In this document: piece after piece, positions 22,202-33,026 of the stretch | How positions within the stretch are numbered: the first letter of the stretch is position 1 | How the letters are laid out: each line of letters begins with the position of its first letter | Source: Capsicum annuum | Lineage: Eukaryota > Streptophyta > Magnoliopsida > Solanales > Solanaceae | DNA length: 64,000 bases | NCBI RefSeq assembly: GCF_002878395.1 | Contig: NC_061118.1 | Location: forward strand, 92,426,678-92,490,677 | Direction: 5' to 3' | Program-made: the position numbers and the translations under genes | The notes under the pieces: generated by a model | The model's database searches: none | What the model was told of the DNA's origin: nothing | What the model saw: the letters and a program-made list of their open reading frames with translations, nothing else

Positions 22202-23429
22202 GTAGCCGTTTTGCCATGAAAACTAAAATTTTTCGAAGTTGGAGTTGAAATTGGAGTTTAAGTTGTGTTTGGCCATGTCTTTTTTGAATTTTTTTTGACT
22301 TTTGAAAAAACTTTTTTAAATATGATTTTATGCCTTACCTTTTACAAACCATCAAGATCACCCAACTAAAATTTACCTACTAATGGAAAAAGAACACAAT
22401 TAGCCACTATTATAAAAATAATTACATATACATGGCCATATTTAATGAATTTCAATTATAATATATATAATATTTACATTAATAGTCGTTTTTTAATATT
22501 TGAAAATTTTAAATATGAATGTTATATTAACATATCACGCTTCTTGTTTTTTAGGTAACAAATATTATCTTTCAAATAATTTTTTTTTAGGAATTTATTT
22601 CCTTCATTTTCCATTCCTATAAAATAGAAAATGATGAGTTTTTATTAAATTTTAGAGTGCTGCTAATTTATTTCTTTAATTTTCTTAAACATGCAAGATT
22701 TTGCTGTGTGTGAATAAATTATTTCTATGTAAAACATGCTTTGCATATTTATGGTATATTATATCATATACCATAAATATATAAATATTCTTAGTATGTT
22801 TCTTTATACTTTGTATTTTTATATATGTGTGTATATGGTATATATATGGTATAAATTTCATATATAACATACTTTGTATGTTTATATTATAAATATGCCT
22901 AGTATGTTTCTTAATACTTTGTATATTTATACATGTGTGTATATGGTATATACATGGTATAAACTTTATATATAACATACTTTGTATATTTCTATTATAA
23001 ATATAATACTTTATATATTTATGGGTATAAATATAAATTAGCAGTAAAATAATGTCTTAAATAAGGGAGAAAATTAAATAAGGGATGAAAATAATGATGA
23101 GAGAGAAAAAGAGATATATATTAATTAGGATAGCATTAAGTTTGAAATTATAATTATCTTATTCTTTAAAATTGCTATATACGTAATATTGAAAAAGTAA
23201 TGTTATAAGGAGAGTTTTATGTAAAAATTTAAAAGATTGGGGTTATATGTAATAATAATTAAAGTTAAAATTGGAGTTGGAAAATTGTGAAAACAACAAA
23301 AATTTGTTTTTCCTTTTCAGAAAAATTTTCCAAAATTATTTTCCGAATTTTCATGGTCAAACACCATAATTTCCAACTATGGAAAATTTTTCCGAAAAAA
23401 GAGAAAAATTTCCATGGCCAAACGGGCCC
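22202..23429. mobile_element. TIR element of 1.2 kb, Tourist/Harbinger-like
   Basis: The right end read on the minus strand begins GGGCCCGTTTGGCCATG. The left end on the plus strand begins GTAGCCGTTTTGCCATG, matching at 12 of 17 positions. Both are followed by similar 'aaaattttt..gaa' and 'gttggaa' segments. The flanks are TTA on both sides (22199-22201, 23430-23432), which suits a PIF/Harbinger-type 3-bp duplication. There is no transposase; the interior is very AT-rich, with a repeated 'tatatggtatatacatggta' segment at about 22740-23000. It is probably a non-autonomous element that inserted into Ogre-B. Superfamily assignment is tentative. Confidence 0.7.
22740..23000. repeat. AT-rich direct repeat inside TIR element
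   Basis: About two copies of a 110-130-bp unit with 'ataacatactttgtat' and 'gtgtgtatatggtata'. It creates a spurious 97-codon open frame on the minus strand. Confidence 0.7.
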
Positions 23430-23432
23430 TTA

Positions 23433-23920
23433 ATTTTTCTAAAAACTAGTTTCAAAACTTCTGTAAAAGATCTAGGAAATCTCTGCCAGTCATATCATGT
23501 AAAAGCCCGATCAACGTCTTCCTCTGGGTTCTGACTATGTCTAAAGTTTGACGAAGGATTGCTAGAGATTCAACATTGTTGAGGCTCTCTATCAGAAGTT
23601 TTGTCATAGTCGGAGATTTAGTCTATCTAGACTTTATCGCAGTTGGTGATTTTCAAAACTTGACTTTGACCTTTAGTGCTGGGGGATTTGAAATATATTC
23701 CAATATATTAGTGAAAATTTTGAGGACCTCCTCAAAATTTCCGCCCCAGTTTAAAGTTGTTTGAGAGGATCTCAGCTCGAGGGGATCCAATGCCATTGTT
23801 AGTCTTCGTTCTCTTTGCTTTTGGAAGATGATCTTCTTTTTGTGAATTTTTGAGATTTCTTCTCGAAAATTCTTCCCCAGTTTCCATTTCCTGGGGTTAT
23901 ATGACCGAGCCATTGGGGCG
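23433..23920 (-). other. Ogre-B 3' untranslated tract, part 3
   Basis: Non-coding sequence between the TIR element and the 101-bp array. Open frames over 23576-23764 and 23653-23958 overlap on opposite strands and have no recognisable domains. Confidence 0.45.
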
Positions 23921-24290
23921 CCTACGTATCCCGTTGAAGCAGAAATTAGGTCAAACATAGTTTAGGACAACGCCAGGGATACATAGAAAATTCTAATGGG
24001 TTAAATAAAGCCGATATAGGCTGCCTACGTATATCATTCTTGATAATTCATGTCATCACATAGTTCACACATAAAAGGAAGGAATAAATTATCCTAAGAG
24101 GTTGACCGAAGCCGACTTAAGCCGCTTACGTATCCCTTTCTTGGGAATTCAGGTCAAACATAGTTCGTATATAAAAGGGAAGAATGAATTTTCCTAAGGG
24201 GTTGACCGAAGCCGACATAGGTCGCCTACGTATCCCTTTTTTGGGAATTCAAGTCAAACATAGTTCTTACATAAAAGGAAATGGGTTCTA
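23921..24290 (-). repeat. ~101-bp tandem array with CCTACGTATCCC motif
   Basis: 'cctacgtatccc' or variants start at 23921, 24024, 24125 and 24225. Each is followed by 'gggaattcaggtcaaacat' and 'ttcctaaggggttgaccgaa'. The motif is one I associate with the 3' region of Solanaceae Ogre-type elements. Confidence 0.78.
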
Positions 24291-24525
24291 GGCAATTACA
24301 CATCATAAAACAGATACTATCATAAAGACGATTTCAAATAAGACAAGGAAACAAAAACTAAAACATCTTTCAAACCCAGTATCTCTTTTCTGCATCAAAA
24401 TTGATTGGTTTGGTCCACTCTTGACCACCCATCTCTGGAAGTATTAGGGCTCCTCTAGGTAGGGCTTCTTTTATTTGTCAAATTCCTCTATATCTAGTAC
24501 TAACTGCTTCCCATCACCTTTTTTT

Positions 24526-24687
24526 CGTTCATTATCATTCCCTTTGCATTGTTCGCCTAACCCTTTACATGACATGACGTTGGTAGGTTTTTAAATTATT
24601 GCTATTCGTTCATCATCATTCCCTTTGCTTTGTTCGCCTAACCCTTCACATGACATGAAGTTGGTAGGTTTTTAAATTATTGCTACT
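24526..24687. repeat. 81-bp tandem duplication
   Basis: Two near-identical units, 24526-24606 and 24607-24687, each with 'cgttcatcatcattccc', 'ttgttcgcctaaccctt' and 'ggtaggtttttaaattatt'. Confidence 0.85.
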
Positions 24688-25678
24688 AAAATAAACCATG
24701 TTAGATGATAACAAGATGATAAAGATAATAATATAATCATATTTCAAAATAACTTCTTAAATAAATGGAGGCCTTTTGGAAAATAAATAAAAACTATGGC
24801 TCATGACCCACCCAAATGCGGGCCAATTCCTTTTTGAAAGATGTAAAACATAAAATGAAAATTTGAGACATAAAAGGGTGGATCACGAGGCCTCATCCGG
24901 ATCATCATTGATTTTTAAAACTACTAGTAATTGCCATTTCATCTACCCCGATGGGCGACGGATTATGGGCAGAGTGGAAGTCCAATTTTGCAAGGCCTCT
25001 CCTGGTGCAACCCACCTCACCCCATCAGACTTTGGGAAATACTCTAGTATATGATCATATCCCTCAAATAGATTTCTTGTCCCATCCCTAAGACCATCAT
25101 CTTTTGACATTTCACAGGTACAGGAGTGACAACGGTTTGGACAGATTCATCTTGGACTTAACTTCAATCTTATCTTCCTTTCTTGGCTTATACCTTATCC
25201 CACACTTAGATGTTTTTCTAGGATCGTAATGGGATTAATAATTCCTTCCAAATTCTTACTCAAGACACTCAAAGTAGCCACAAATTTCTCTATCTTTTCC
25301 ATTCCTGTTGTCTTTTTGGGATTTTTCGAATCCACCTTAGTAATAATATTGCTAGATATCCACATTTGGTGATGGCGCCTAAAGAGTGATAATCTTCTGA
25401 TCAATCAAGTCTTGGATCTTATGCTTCAGGTTAATGCAATCCTCGGTATTGTGCCCCATCGCTTGCGAATGATAGGCACAATTTTGATTGGCACAATAAA
25501 ATTGAGAACTGGGATTGATAAGTTTTGGTTGGATAGAATGTAAATGATCGGCATTCTTGAGTAGTAGGAGAAGGTACTTGATGATAATTTGGAGGCGTTT
25601 GGATGTTTTTTTGGTTATTTGGGAGGGCATATTGACCATGAGGCTAATAATTTGGCTGTGGAACTCGAGATTGGGGTA

Positions 25679-25815
25679 AAATATTTGGCAGTGGAGCTTG
25701 GTATTAGGATTGGATATTTGGAAGTGGAGCCTGGTACCAGGGTTGTATATTTAGAAGTGAAACTTGGTATTAGGATTGGATATTTGGAAACAGAGCTTGG
25801 TAGTGGGGTTGGGTA
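25679..25815 (-). repeat. 33-bp minisatellite in gag (11-residue repeat)
   Basis: About four 33-bp units with 'atatttggaagtggagc'. In the gag frame they encode repeats of the type PNIQ-x-YQAPL, with CAA read as TAA stops in two units. Confidence 0.82.
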
Positions 25816-26792
25816 TAGAATACATGCTGAAAACTTGGTGACGGAGGTGAGGAAACAATATTCCTAGGCTTGAATTTCTTCTTCAATTTATCAACAAAAT
25901 TAGTAGAGATCGCATTCACATCCTCTCTTTTCTTCTTTGAGAATGCAGAAGATTTAGATAATGTTGGGGTTTTGGAATTTCTTTTGTTCGGATGCCTTCC
26001 TCTAATGACTCTCTAATTTTTACCAAATCTGTGAAAGTTTCTTAGTCTGCGGATACCATCCTGGTATAAAATTCTCCCTTCTAAGAGTGAGATAAAACCG
26101 ATACCATTTCTTTCTCAGACATGGGAGGTTGTACTTTAGCAGCTTTTTTTCTCCAATGAAAGGCATAGTCTCGGAAACACTCATCATTTTTTATTTGAAC
26201 CGGCTTAGTGAGTACCGGTCAGAGACTATCTCAATGTTAAATGTGAATCTACCAAGAAAAACTTTAGCCAATACCCTCTAACTAGACCATCTTTTTAGTT
26301 CTTGAGACGTAAACCAATCTAAGGCTTCGCCGCTTAAGCTCCGGCTGAACAAGCGAATCAATAATGCCTCATTTTTTCATACCCCCACCATTTGATCATA
26401 ATAACTTCTTAGATGGGCTATTGGATTTCCAGTATCGTCAAACACTATAAATTTTGGAACCTTGTATCTTTCTTGTAGGTCTGATCCAAGTGCACACATA
26501 AATCATCGTAACCTAGACCATCATCGTCCCTCGCCCTATGAGATTCTTTGATCCCATAATCTATTCATTCATAGCCAATAACTTCATTTCATGCTCGGTC
26601 CTCCACTATTTTTCCTTCTTCTTGTAATGGTCTATCTCAGGATTGGGAAAGGAATTGTAGATGTCAAGGGATATTATAACATACGAAGGATTTAGAAAGG
26701 TAGCTTGATTTTAAGGATGAGAGGAGGTTGGGTGGTAGGTGTGGAGAACATTTTGAAAATTGGAAAAGTTTTGTGGAATTTGAGAGTAGTTT

Positions 26793-27020
26793 GGTAGGTT
26801 TTGAGAAGGATTTTAAGAATTCAAAAATAAATTTTGTGGATTCAGAGATGGATTTTGTAGATTTGGGGATGGATTTTGTAGCTTTGGGAGCAAATTTTGT
26901 GGATTTAAAAGCGACTTTTGTGGATTTGGAAGAGGGTTTTGTGGGTTTGAAAATGAGTTCTGGGGATTTGGGAATAAACTTTGTGATTTGGAGATGGGTT
27001 TTGTAGGATTAGGGATGGAT
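26793..27020 (-). repeat. 21-bp minisatellite in gag (7-residue repeat)
   Basis: Around ten units of 'ggattttgtagatttgggg' type at 21-bp spacing; one unit has lost a base. On the minus strand it encodes Asn-Pro-Gln-Asn-Leu-like heptads. It produces open frames on both strands, of which only the minus one fits the gag. Confidence 0.82.
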
Positions 27021-27410
27021 TTTATGGATGATAAGCATCTGGTTATTTTCTCGATTGGTGTTTTGGACAAGTTGAGGAGAAGAGATGGACAATATGTTAT
27101 TTGGATGGTCCCCGAGAATAGGCATACTGAGGGAAGTGATCTGGAGTGGAGTCCCGTGTCTTCTCGGAGCGGGAGCATTGAAAGTGATGGCCAAGTCAGC
27201 CAAATATCGAGTATGACTCATCTCCTCCTGAAGTATTTCTAATTTTCTAGCGAGTTCATCAATCATCTTGCTTTGTTCCGCTACTACATTGTCCCTGATG
27301 GTCAATACATTTTCTTCATCATTTTCAATTATGTTTGAATGATGATTAGGGGATGGGATCTTATTTGCTTTTGACCGGGTGAAGGATGTTCTGCCAGCTT
27401 ATTTCAATAC

Positions 27411-28571
27411 GGAGTAGTTTTCTATTATCTGTAAAGTAAAATAACTCAAAGTCTTATGTGTTAGTTTCCATATGTGATAAGTAATGCAAGATACTTGGCA
27501 AGAAGTAACCATATAAAGTTGTTGGTGCCATAGACAAACTGATCCACGGGAGCATAGTGGATAAATTTGTCTTTGACTCAAACAAACACACATAAACACA
27601 TAAGGAAGTTATATCACAGAAATATTATAATTGCACATATCCTAACTGGGGTGACTCTTTTGAGCCAAGGGCTTGGGCCTAACGGAATTTGAAGAAAATA
27701 TATGCCTTTTTAAAGCCAGTCCATTATCCCTCCAAAACCTTCATAGGTATACATAAATGGCATAAATTCCTACAAAAGTTTCACAAAAGGGATACAATAT
27801 TTAGGGAAAGGGAAAATAACATGAGAAAAAGAATAATGTCCCGCGTACGGGATAGGAATACTAGTTCCTGAATGCTCTTCTATTGGCCTTCGCCCTCTTA
27901 GCTTTGTCCACTTCTTATCATTGTCGACATCCATTGATGATCAAGTGATTTTCGTATAGTTATTCCTTAGATACAACCGTCCAAAATCGATCAATTTCTT
28001 ACTTGGCTTACTTTAATTCCTCTCTCAATCTGTGTATGATTGAGGCATCCTTACACGAAAGCAAAGCAAGCTTTTTGCCTAACCACCAAAGGATAATGGA
28101 TTGTATTAAATAAAAATATATTTCTTCAAAACATAAATATGATTCGTCTATAATTGACTCGGGGTCAATAAACGCAGGGCAAGTTTTCTAATGGGCCCAA
28201 CACCCCCTTCAAGTATTGGGGTTATCCTCGGCTCATGCCTAAAATAGAATTTTAGTTTTGCTCTATCCTAGGTGTCTAGAGTGGGTTTGGACACAGGTTC
28301 CCAAGTAGACAACTTGAGTTTGGAAACACGGACACCCTCTGACCGCCTAACGTGTCGATAAGCTATCGTATTTCCAACATCTGATATGGATTTGAACAAT
28401 AGGGGTCGGGACATCCACGAAACCCCAAAATAATTTAATGACCAATGCAGGACCATGCCATGAAATGCAATAATTAAATTCCACAAAATCGAAACACATA
28501 AATACGTAAGTAACTTATACAGTTAGTCAAAAGATGAAATCAAACATTTGGTTAGAACCTAGGTAAATATA
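27411..28571 (-). other. Ogre-B leader between primer site and gag
   Basis: Non-coding or decayed leader of about 1.2 kb. Ogre elements often carry an extra ORF upstream of gag, but I recognise none here. Open frames at 27399-27599 and 28268-28486 show no known domains. Confidence 0.5.
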
Positions 28572-28587
28572 CCCAATAGAGTCGCCA
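28572..28587 (-). other. Primer binding site, Arg-tRNA type (Ogre-B)
   Basis: The minus strand reads TGGCGACTCTATTGGG, two changes from the usual Ogre site TGGCGACTCTGCTGGG. It lies four bases (GAAA) after the 5' LTR end. Confidence 0.85.
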
Positions 28588-30237
28588 TTTCTATTTTGCG
28601 GAAATTTTGATCACCACTTAATTTATTTGAAAAGTAATTAAGAAAACCTTTATACGATACTTTAAATGATCCAAAATAGAAAAATCATTTAAATTTGAAG
28701 ATTCTGAGTAAGAGGTTCCTATTAACATTTTAGGAAGGTCTTAAGGCACCTAAAACATCCGATAACTTGCGGTTATCCGGACTGTTTGAAAACTATCATT
28801 GACTAACTTTGAAAAAGAGAAGTATTTTTTTGAAAAGAAAGTGATTTTAGGAAAAGATTTGTATAAAAAATAAGTTTTGACGACTTAGTAGGGGATTTAA
28901 CCAAGTCTAAGCAAATGAAAAGCAAATAAGCACATAAAAGGGGAAAGGGAGGAGAAGAAATAAATGATTTGGGCTTACCCTGTCCTAATCTAATTGGGCT
29001 TTCGGTCCATTTTCACCTGTCCTAATCTATACTTTCGAGCCTTTTTGGCCCAAAATCTGCTCCACCGATATTAGTTTACAACTTTGGCTTCGAGGCCCTG
29101 AATAAATGAATAAGTAAATGATTAAATGAATAAATAAAAAGAAGACAATAATAAAAATTGAGACTTTTCAAGTCTCTTAGTGACCTCATCAATGGTTTTT
29201 GACCCATTTTCCTTCTTCGTCTATCTTTTAGCCCCCGCACGCCATATAATCAACTTTGGATTTAGACTTCAAACTTGACTCAAAGAGGTAGACCTCATTG
29301 GCCCATTACGAAATACAAGAGGAGAGGAGTCCATTTGGACTAGAGATATTTTTTGCATGCAAAGAAAAAATAAAGAAATTAATATACGTTCAAGGCATAA
29401 AAGTGACATAATTCAAAGCAAAAGAAAATATTATGAATCAATTTTTAAATTACAATGATATGCACACTTGTACATGTATAACAAGAGTGAGAGCCAATAG
29501 ATAAAATGCAAAGCAAAGACATCCACTTGCATGCCTCATGATTTATGTTCATATTAAGAATGAATAAAGGTAAAAGGAAGAAGGTCATATTCAGTGAATT
29601 AATGTGAGAAACAAACAACGTAAGCTTGCGAAAGTAAAGGGATGAGGCAACAAAAAAAATACTCATGACTTCTAAAATTGAACAAATTTATACACTAATC
29701 CATATAACAAAAGAAAATAAAGGTTAACTTTTTAAGAAAGAGAATCTTTAAATTTCAATTAAGGCGACATTAATGAAAATTCATACATCTACATTACAAC
29801 TAACATTTTATGAAAAAACGTATAACGACTTATGGTTTATATTTTTAAGACATCGTTGATTCTCTTTTGATATTATGAATAAAAAGAGTCATGAATCAAG
29901 TCTTTACACATACAAAGAGCACATATAACAATTCGGAGTAAGAAAATAAGAATAAAAGTTTAGCATCTGTAAAAGTGAAATATTGTTCTACAATCATATT
30001 ACGCATAAGTCAAACATTTCCAAATAATTCTATTTATCCACAAAAGTCCGAACTTTCTCATCATTTTGACAAGACAACATGCGAACAAAAGAGGAATAAA
30101 CATCTTGGATGAAAAATAAAGCTAGCACTTCATCTCTTATATGAGGATTTTGAAATCCATTAAAATAATTAGCAAGTAAATGAAAAATTCTTAACTTAAC
30201 TAATTACTATTTTATTAAGGCGAAACAAACAATAATA

Positions 30238-31027
30238 ACTATTTTTCCAACATAAAAGAAACAACTTTACATGCTAAAACAAACATATCCGCCAACAATG
30301 AATTTAAATAAGGCATGAGTTCGTCTTTTGAGCAAATATCAAAACTTTATACATAACAATCAAAGAATAAAGTCAAAAGGCAAAACAATCAATATTAATT
30401 ATTCTTTTCAACATAAAGGAAATAACTTTACATGCTAAAAACAAGCATATATACCAACAATGAGTTAAAACAAGATATGAGTATGTTTTTCAAGCAAAGA
30501 TCTAAACTTTATCCAAAATAATCAAAGAATAAGGTCAAACTACAAAGCAATTAATATTAACTATTTTTTTCAACATAAAGAAAATAATTTTACATGCTAC
30601 AAAAAAACATATCCACCAACAATGAGTTTAAACAAGACATGGGTATGTTTTTCAAGTAAAGATCTAAACATTATCCAAAATAATCAAAGAATAAGGTGAA
30701 AAGGTAAAACAATCAATATTAACTATTCTTTTTCAACATAAAGAAAATAACTTTACATGCTAAAAACAAATATATCCACCAACAATAAGTTTAAACAAGA
30801 CATGAGTATGTTTTTCAAGCAAAGATCTAAACTTTATCCAGAATAATCAAAGAATAAGGTGAAAAGGCGAAACAATCAATATCAAATATTCTTTTCAACA
30901 TAAAGAAAATAACTTTACATGCTAAAAACAAACATATCTACCAACAATGAGTTTAAACAAGACATGAGTATATTTTTCAAGTAAAGATCTAAATTTTATC
31001 CAAAATAATCAAATAATAAGGTGAAAA
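30238..31027 (-). repeat. 162-bp tandem repeat, 5' LTR copy
   Basis: Units begin at 30238, 30398, 30560, 30722 and 30885 (spacing 160, 162, 162, 163), homologous to 17861-18640. Confidence 0.88.
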
Positions 31028-31182
31028 CGTCGCCGGCAACTCAAAAATTTTGATTTGCCAACCAACTCTATGAAACAAAAATTTTTACTAAATAAAAATA
31101 ACTGTTTTGCTCAAAAGGATTTTTTCACCTTTCTAGCCCTTTTTTTTTACTTTTCAACCCTTTTTCTACCAAAGTAGTGGTA

Positions 31183-31193
31183 GTATTTATAGC
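31183..31193 (-). promoter_or_regulatory. TATA box of Ogre-B 5' LTR
   Basis: The minus strand reads GCTATAAATAC. It is followed downstream (lower coordinates) by the 162-bp array and then gag. The equivalent region is missing from the 3' LTR. Confidence 0.55.
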
Positions 31194-32017
31194 ATAGAAT
31201 GGGGTTTCTTTTTTCTCCTCGATCAATGTGGGAGAAAAGTATTTATAGGAAAGAATGAGAATTTATTTCTTATCATCCACCAATGTGAGAGAAAAGCCAT
31301 TTAGGGATGTTTTTGAAATTTTAAAATTAAAGATAAGGTGAGGTGGAAGATAATGTGGGGGGAAATTATGTAATGTAGTATAATTTTTGAATTTAAAAAT
31401 TAGGAAAGGACAAAGTTGGGGAGTAATAGTACAATGTAGTACAATTTGAAATTATTTTTTGGTGAGAATTGGGTAGAAGTTATGAGAGTTTTTGGGAATT
31501 TTAGGGTTATTTAAAATATAACCTCAATTGGGATTTAAAATTTAGCCATATTCATTTAATTTTGACCAAATTAAAAATCAATTGACGGATTGCATTGCAA
31601 TTATGGTCAATTTGATTTCAATTATGGCCAAATCTAATAGATTGACTAACTTAAATTGAAGTTTGATACGAATTAATACTTTTTTTAATTTTGAGCTTCT
31701 TGATTTAATAAAATCAAATGCATATTTATCCAAATAAATTATATTAAAATCAATATTTTAATCATTATATTTATTTTCAAAATAATCCTTAATTAAAATC
31801 TAATATTTCATAGAAAAAATATTTAAGTAATCAAATTATATAATCTTGCATAACTAAACATGATAATATATAATTGCTACTTAAAATGATAAAATTACGT
31901 ACAAAAAATATTTTGAAAATTTTTTATTTGGATGAAATATATATTTCAATTTTATTAAAAACTGAAGAAATTTAGGATTAAATTTAGTTGTGGAGGGCAA
32001 AAATTAGGTGTTAACAA

Positions 32018-33026
32018 GGAACGACCTAGAACATGGTAATGTATTGCTTAATTCATAATATTCTAGGTAAGGGGATTTCTTGACCCACTCATGGGGGTCA
32101 AAAGTCCCACTCACGCCAGGTAAGTTATGCGTTGAATGTTAAAAGGTTTGGGATTCTCTGGACTTGAACTTTTGAAAATACTTACGAGGTTGTAAATACC
32201 ACTTATGACTTCGTAAGAAGTGTAATATGTGTCAGAAAACAAGTCCAGAGGGCAGGAAAAGGGTAAAAAAAATTAGGCGTATCTTCAGTGGGCACCTACG
32301 GCCCGTAGATGGTGTCACAAGTGGCCCAATTTTAGTCCCAGTTTCTTTTAAAAATCTGGTCCCACTCTGCCCTACCCCGGACCAAAACCAACCCTATGAG
32401 GCTATTTAAGCACCCAAACCCGATCCTCAACCCCATAAAACCTCAAATTTTTTCTTTCTCTCTATAATCCAAGCTTATCACCTTCCTCCAAAACCCTTAT
32501 AAGGCAAGAAAACTAATTTTGCTCAATATAAAATTTTCTAAATTACACATATTGCACATCAAATTTAGGGTTTCTTCATCTTCTCAATCTTTACTTTCTA
32601 TTCTTGAAACAAAAGGTAAGCTTCTTGGCTCCTAATAGTAGTATATTACGCTAAACTTGAAATAAGTTGATATGTTCAGTTGAATGCAAAATATGTGAAA
32701 ATCAACAACCTTATGTATGAGGGCCTAGAATTAGCCTAAAATCAGATATAGATGCATTGTTCTTGAATTATAACTTAATGATCATGCCCTAAATGAAAGT
32801 AGAAGTTGGAAAGGTCGATGAATCTGAAAATTTTACTATGCGTTAGTTGAAATTGAAAATTTAATTCTAGTTTTACGTTCAAATATTGGACTTGTTTGGA
32901 CCGAGAATAAGTTATAGGGATGTAAAATTAAGGGACAATTCAACGTTTTTAAATTTCTAGTTTTTTTTTAAGTTTTGTAGTCCCTCACTATCTTTTGGAT
33001 TCTAACACTTGGTTTTTTAGGTACAC
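32018..33026 (+). promoter_or_regulatory. Possible internal promoter, 5'UTR and intron of accessory ORF
   Basis: The stretch starts with the right AGGAA copy of the Ogre-B target duplication. At 32287-32310 lies CACCTACGGCCCGTAGATGG, resembling the inverted-repeat cluster of the Athila-B LTR. A TATA-like CTATTTAAG follows at 32402-32410, then a pyrimidine-rich tract with 'tttctttctctctataatcc'. A donor AAAAG|GTAAGC (intron start 32616) and an acceptor GTTTTTTAG|GT (intron end 33020) bracket 405 AT-rich bases. The first ATG after the acceptor is at 33027 and opens the accessory ORF. This layout resembles a small gene's promoter, leader exon and 5'UTR intron. It may instead be the splice-acceptor region for a subgenomic RNA. 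Inferred from sequence alone. Confidence 0.45.

Larger units (their letters stand above)
25195..27410 (-). pseudogene. gag: Ogre/Tat-like gag, frameshifted, with Pro/Gln repeats
   Basis: Read on the minus strand from about 27400: a coiled-coil-like segment (EQSKMIDELARKLEILQEE, near 27260), then a run of 7-residue Asn-Pro-Gln repeats (26793-27020). The capsid part includes FRDYAFHWRKKAAKVQPPMS (near 26130). Next come 11-residue PNxQ-rich repeats (25679-25815) and a zinc-finger-like region, CAYHSQAMGHNTEDCINLKH (near 25460), followed by KIQDLIDQK. This order and the C-H-H-C motif fit Ogre-type gag. Stops at Gln codons and frameshifts near 25640 and elsewhere disable it. Downstream, at 25195-25404, a weakly related piece continues. 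No RT, integrase or RNase H follows. Confidence 0.82.
16239..32017 (-). mobile_element. Ogre/Tat-like gag-only element ('Ogre-B')
   Basis: Complete insertion of 15,779 bp on the minus strand, flanked by perfect AGGAA duplications (16234-16238 and 32018-32022). It has two LTRs, a polypurine tract next to the left LTR and an Arg-tRNA primer site next to the right LTR. The internal region of 9.6 kb holds a degenerate gag in its upstream third and a long non-coding 3' tract with tandem arrays. I find no RT, integrase or RNase H motif in it. That makes it a large non-autonomous derivative. The 3' tract carries a secondary TIR-element insertion. Confidence 0.87.
28592..32017 (-). mobile_element. 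5' LTR of Ogre-B
   Basis: 3426 bp, TATTTTGCGG to GGTGTTAACA on the plus strand; the usual TG edge has become TA. It contains five 162-bp tandem units (30238-31027), followed on the plus strand by a promoter region that is absent from the 3' LTR. The right end shares 'gaagaaa' and 'ttaggtgt' blocks with the Ogre-A LTR end at 9052. Confidence 0.87.

Noticed and set aside
22685..22978. 97-codon minus-strand open frame with repeated Tyr-Ile-His stretches
   Set aside because: It follows the AT-rich direct repeat inside the TIR element; the protein repeat is only a reflection of the DNA repeat.
25589..25867. Plus-strand open frame with Leu-Glu-Val-Glu repeats
   Set aside because: Complement of the 33-bp gag minisatellite.
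26728..27006. Plus-strand open frame with repeated Phe-Val-Asp-Leu
   Set aside because: It is the complement of the 21-bp gag minisatellite; the minus frame fits the gag, the plus frame fits nothing.
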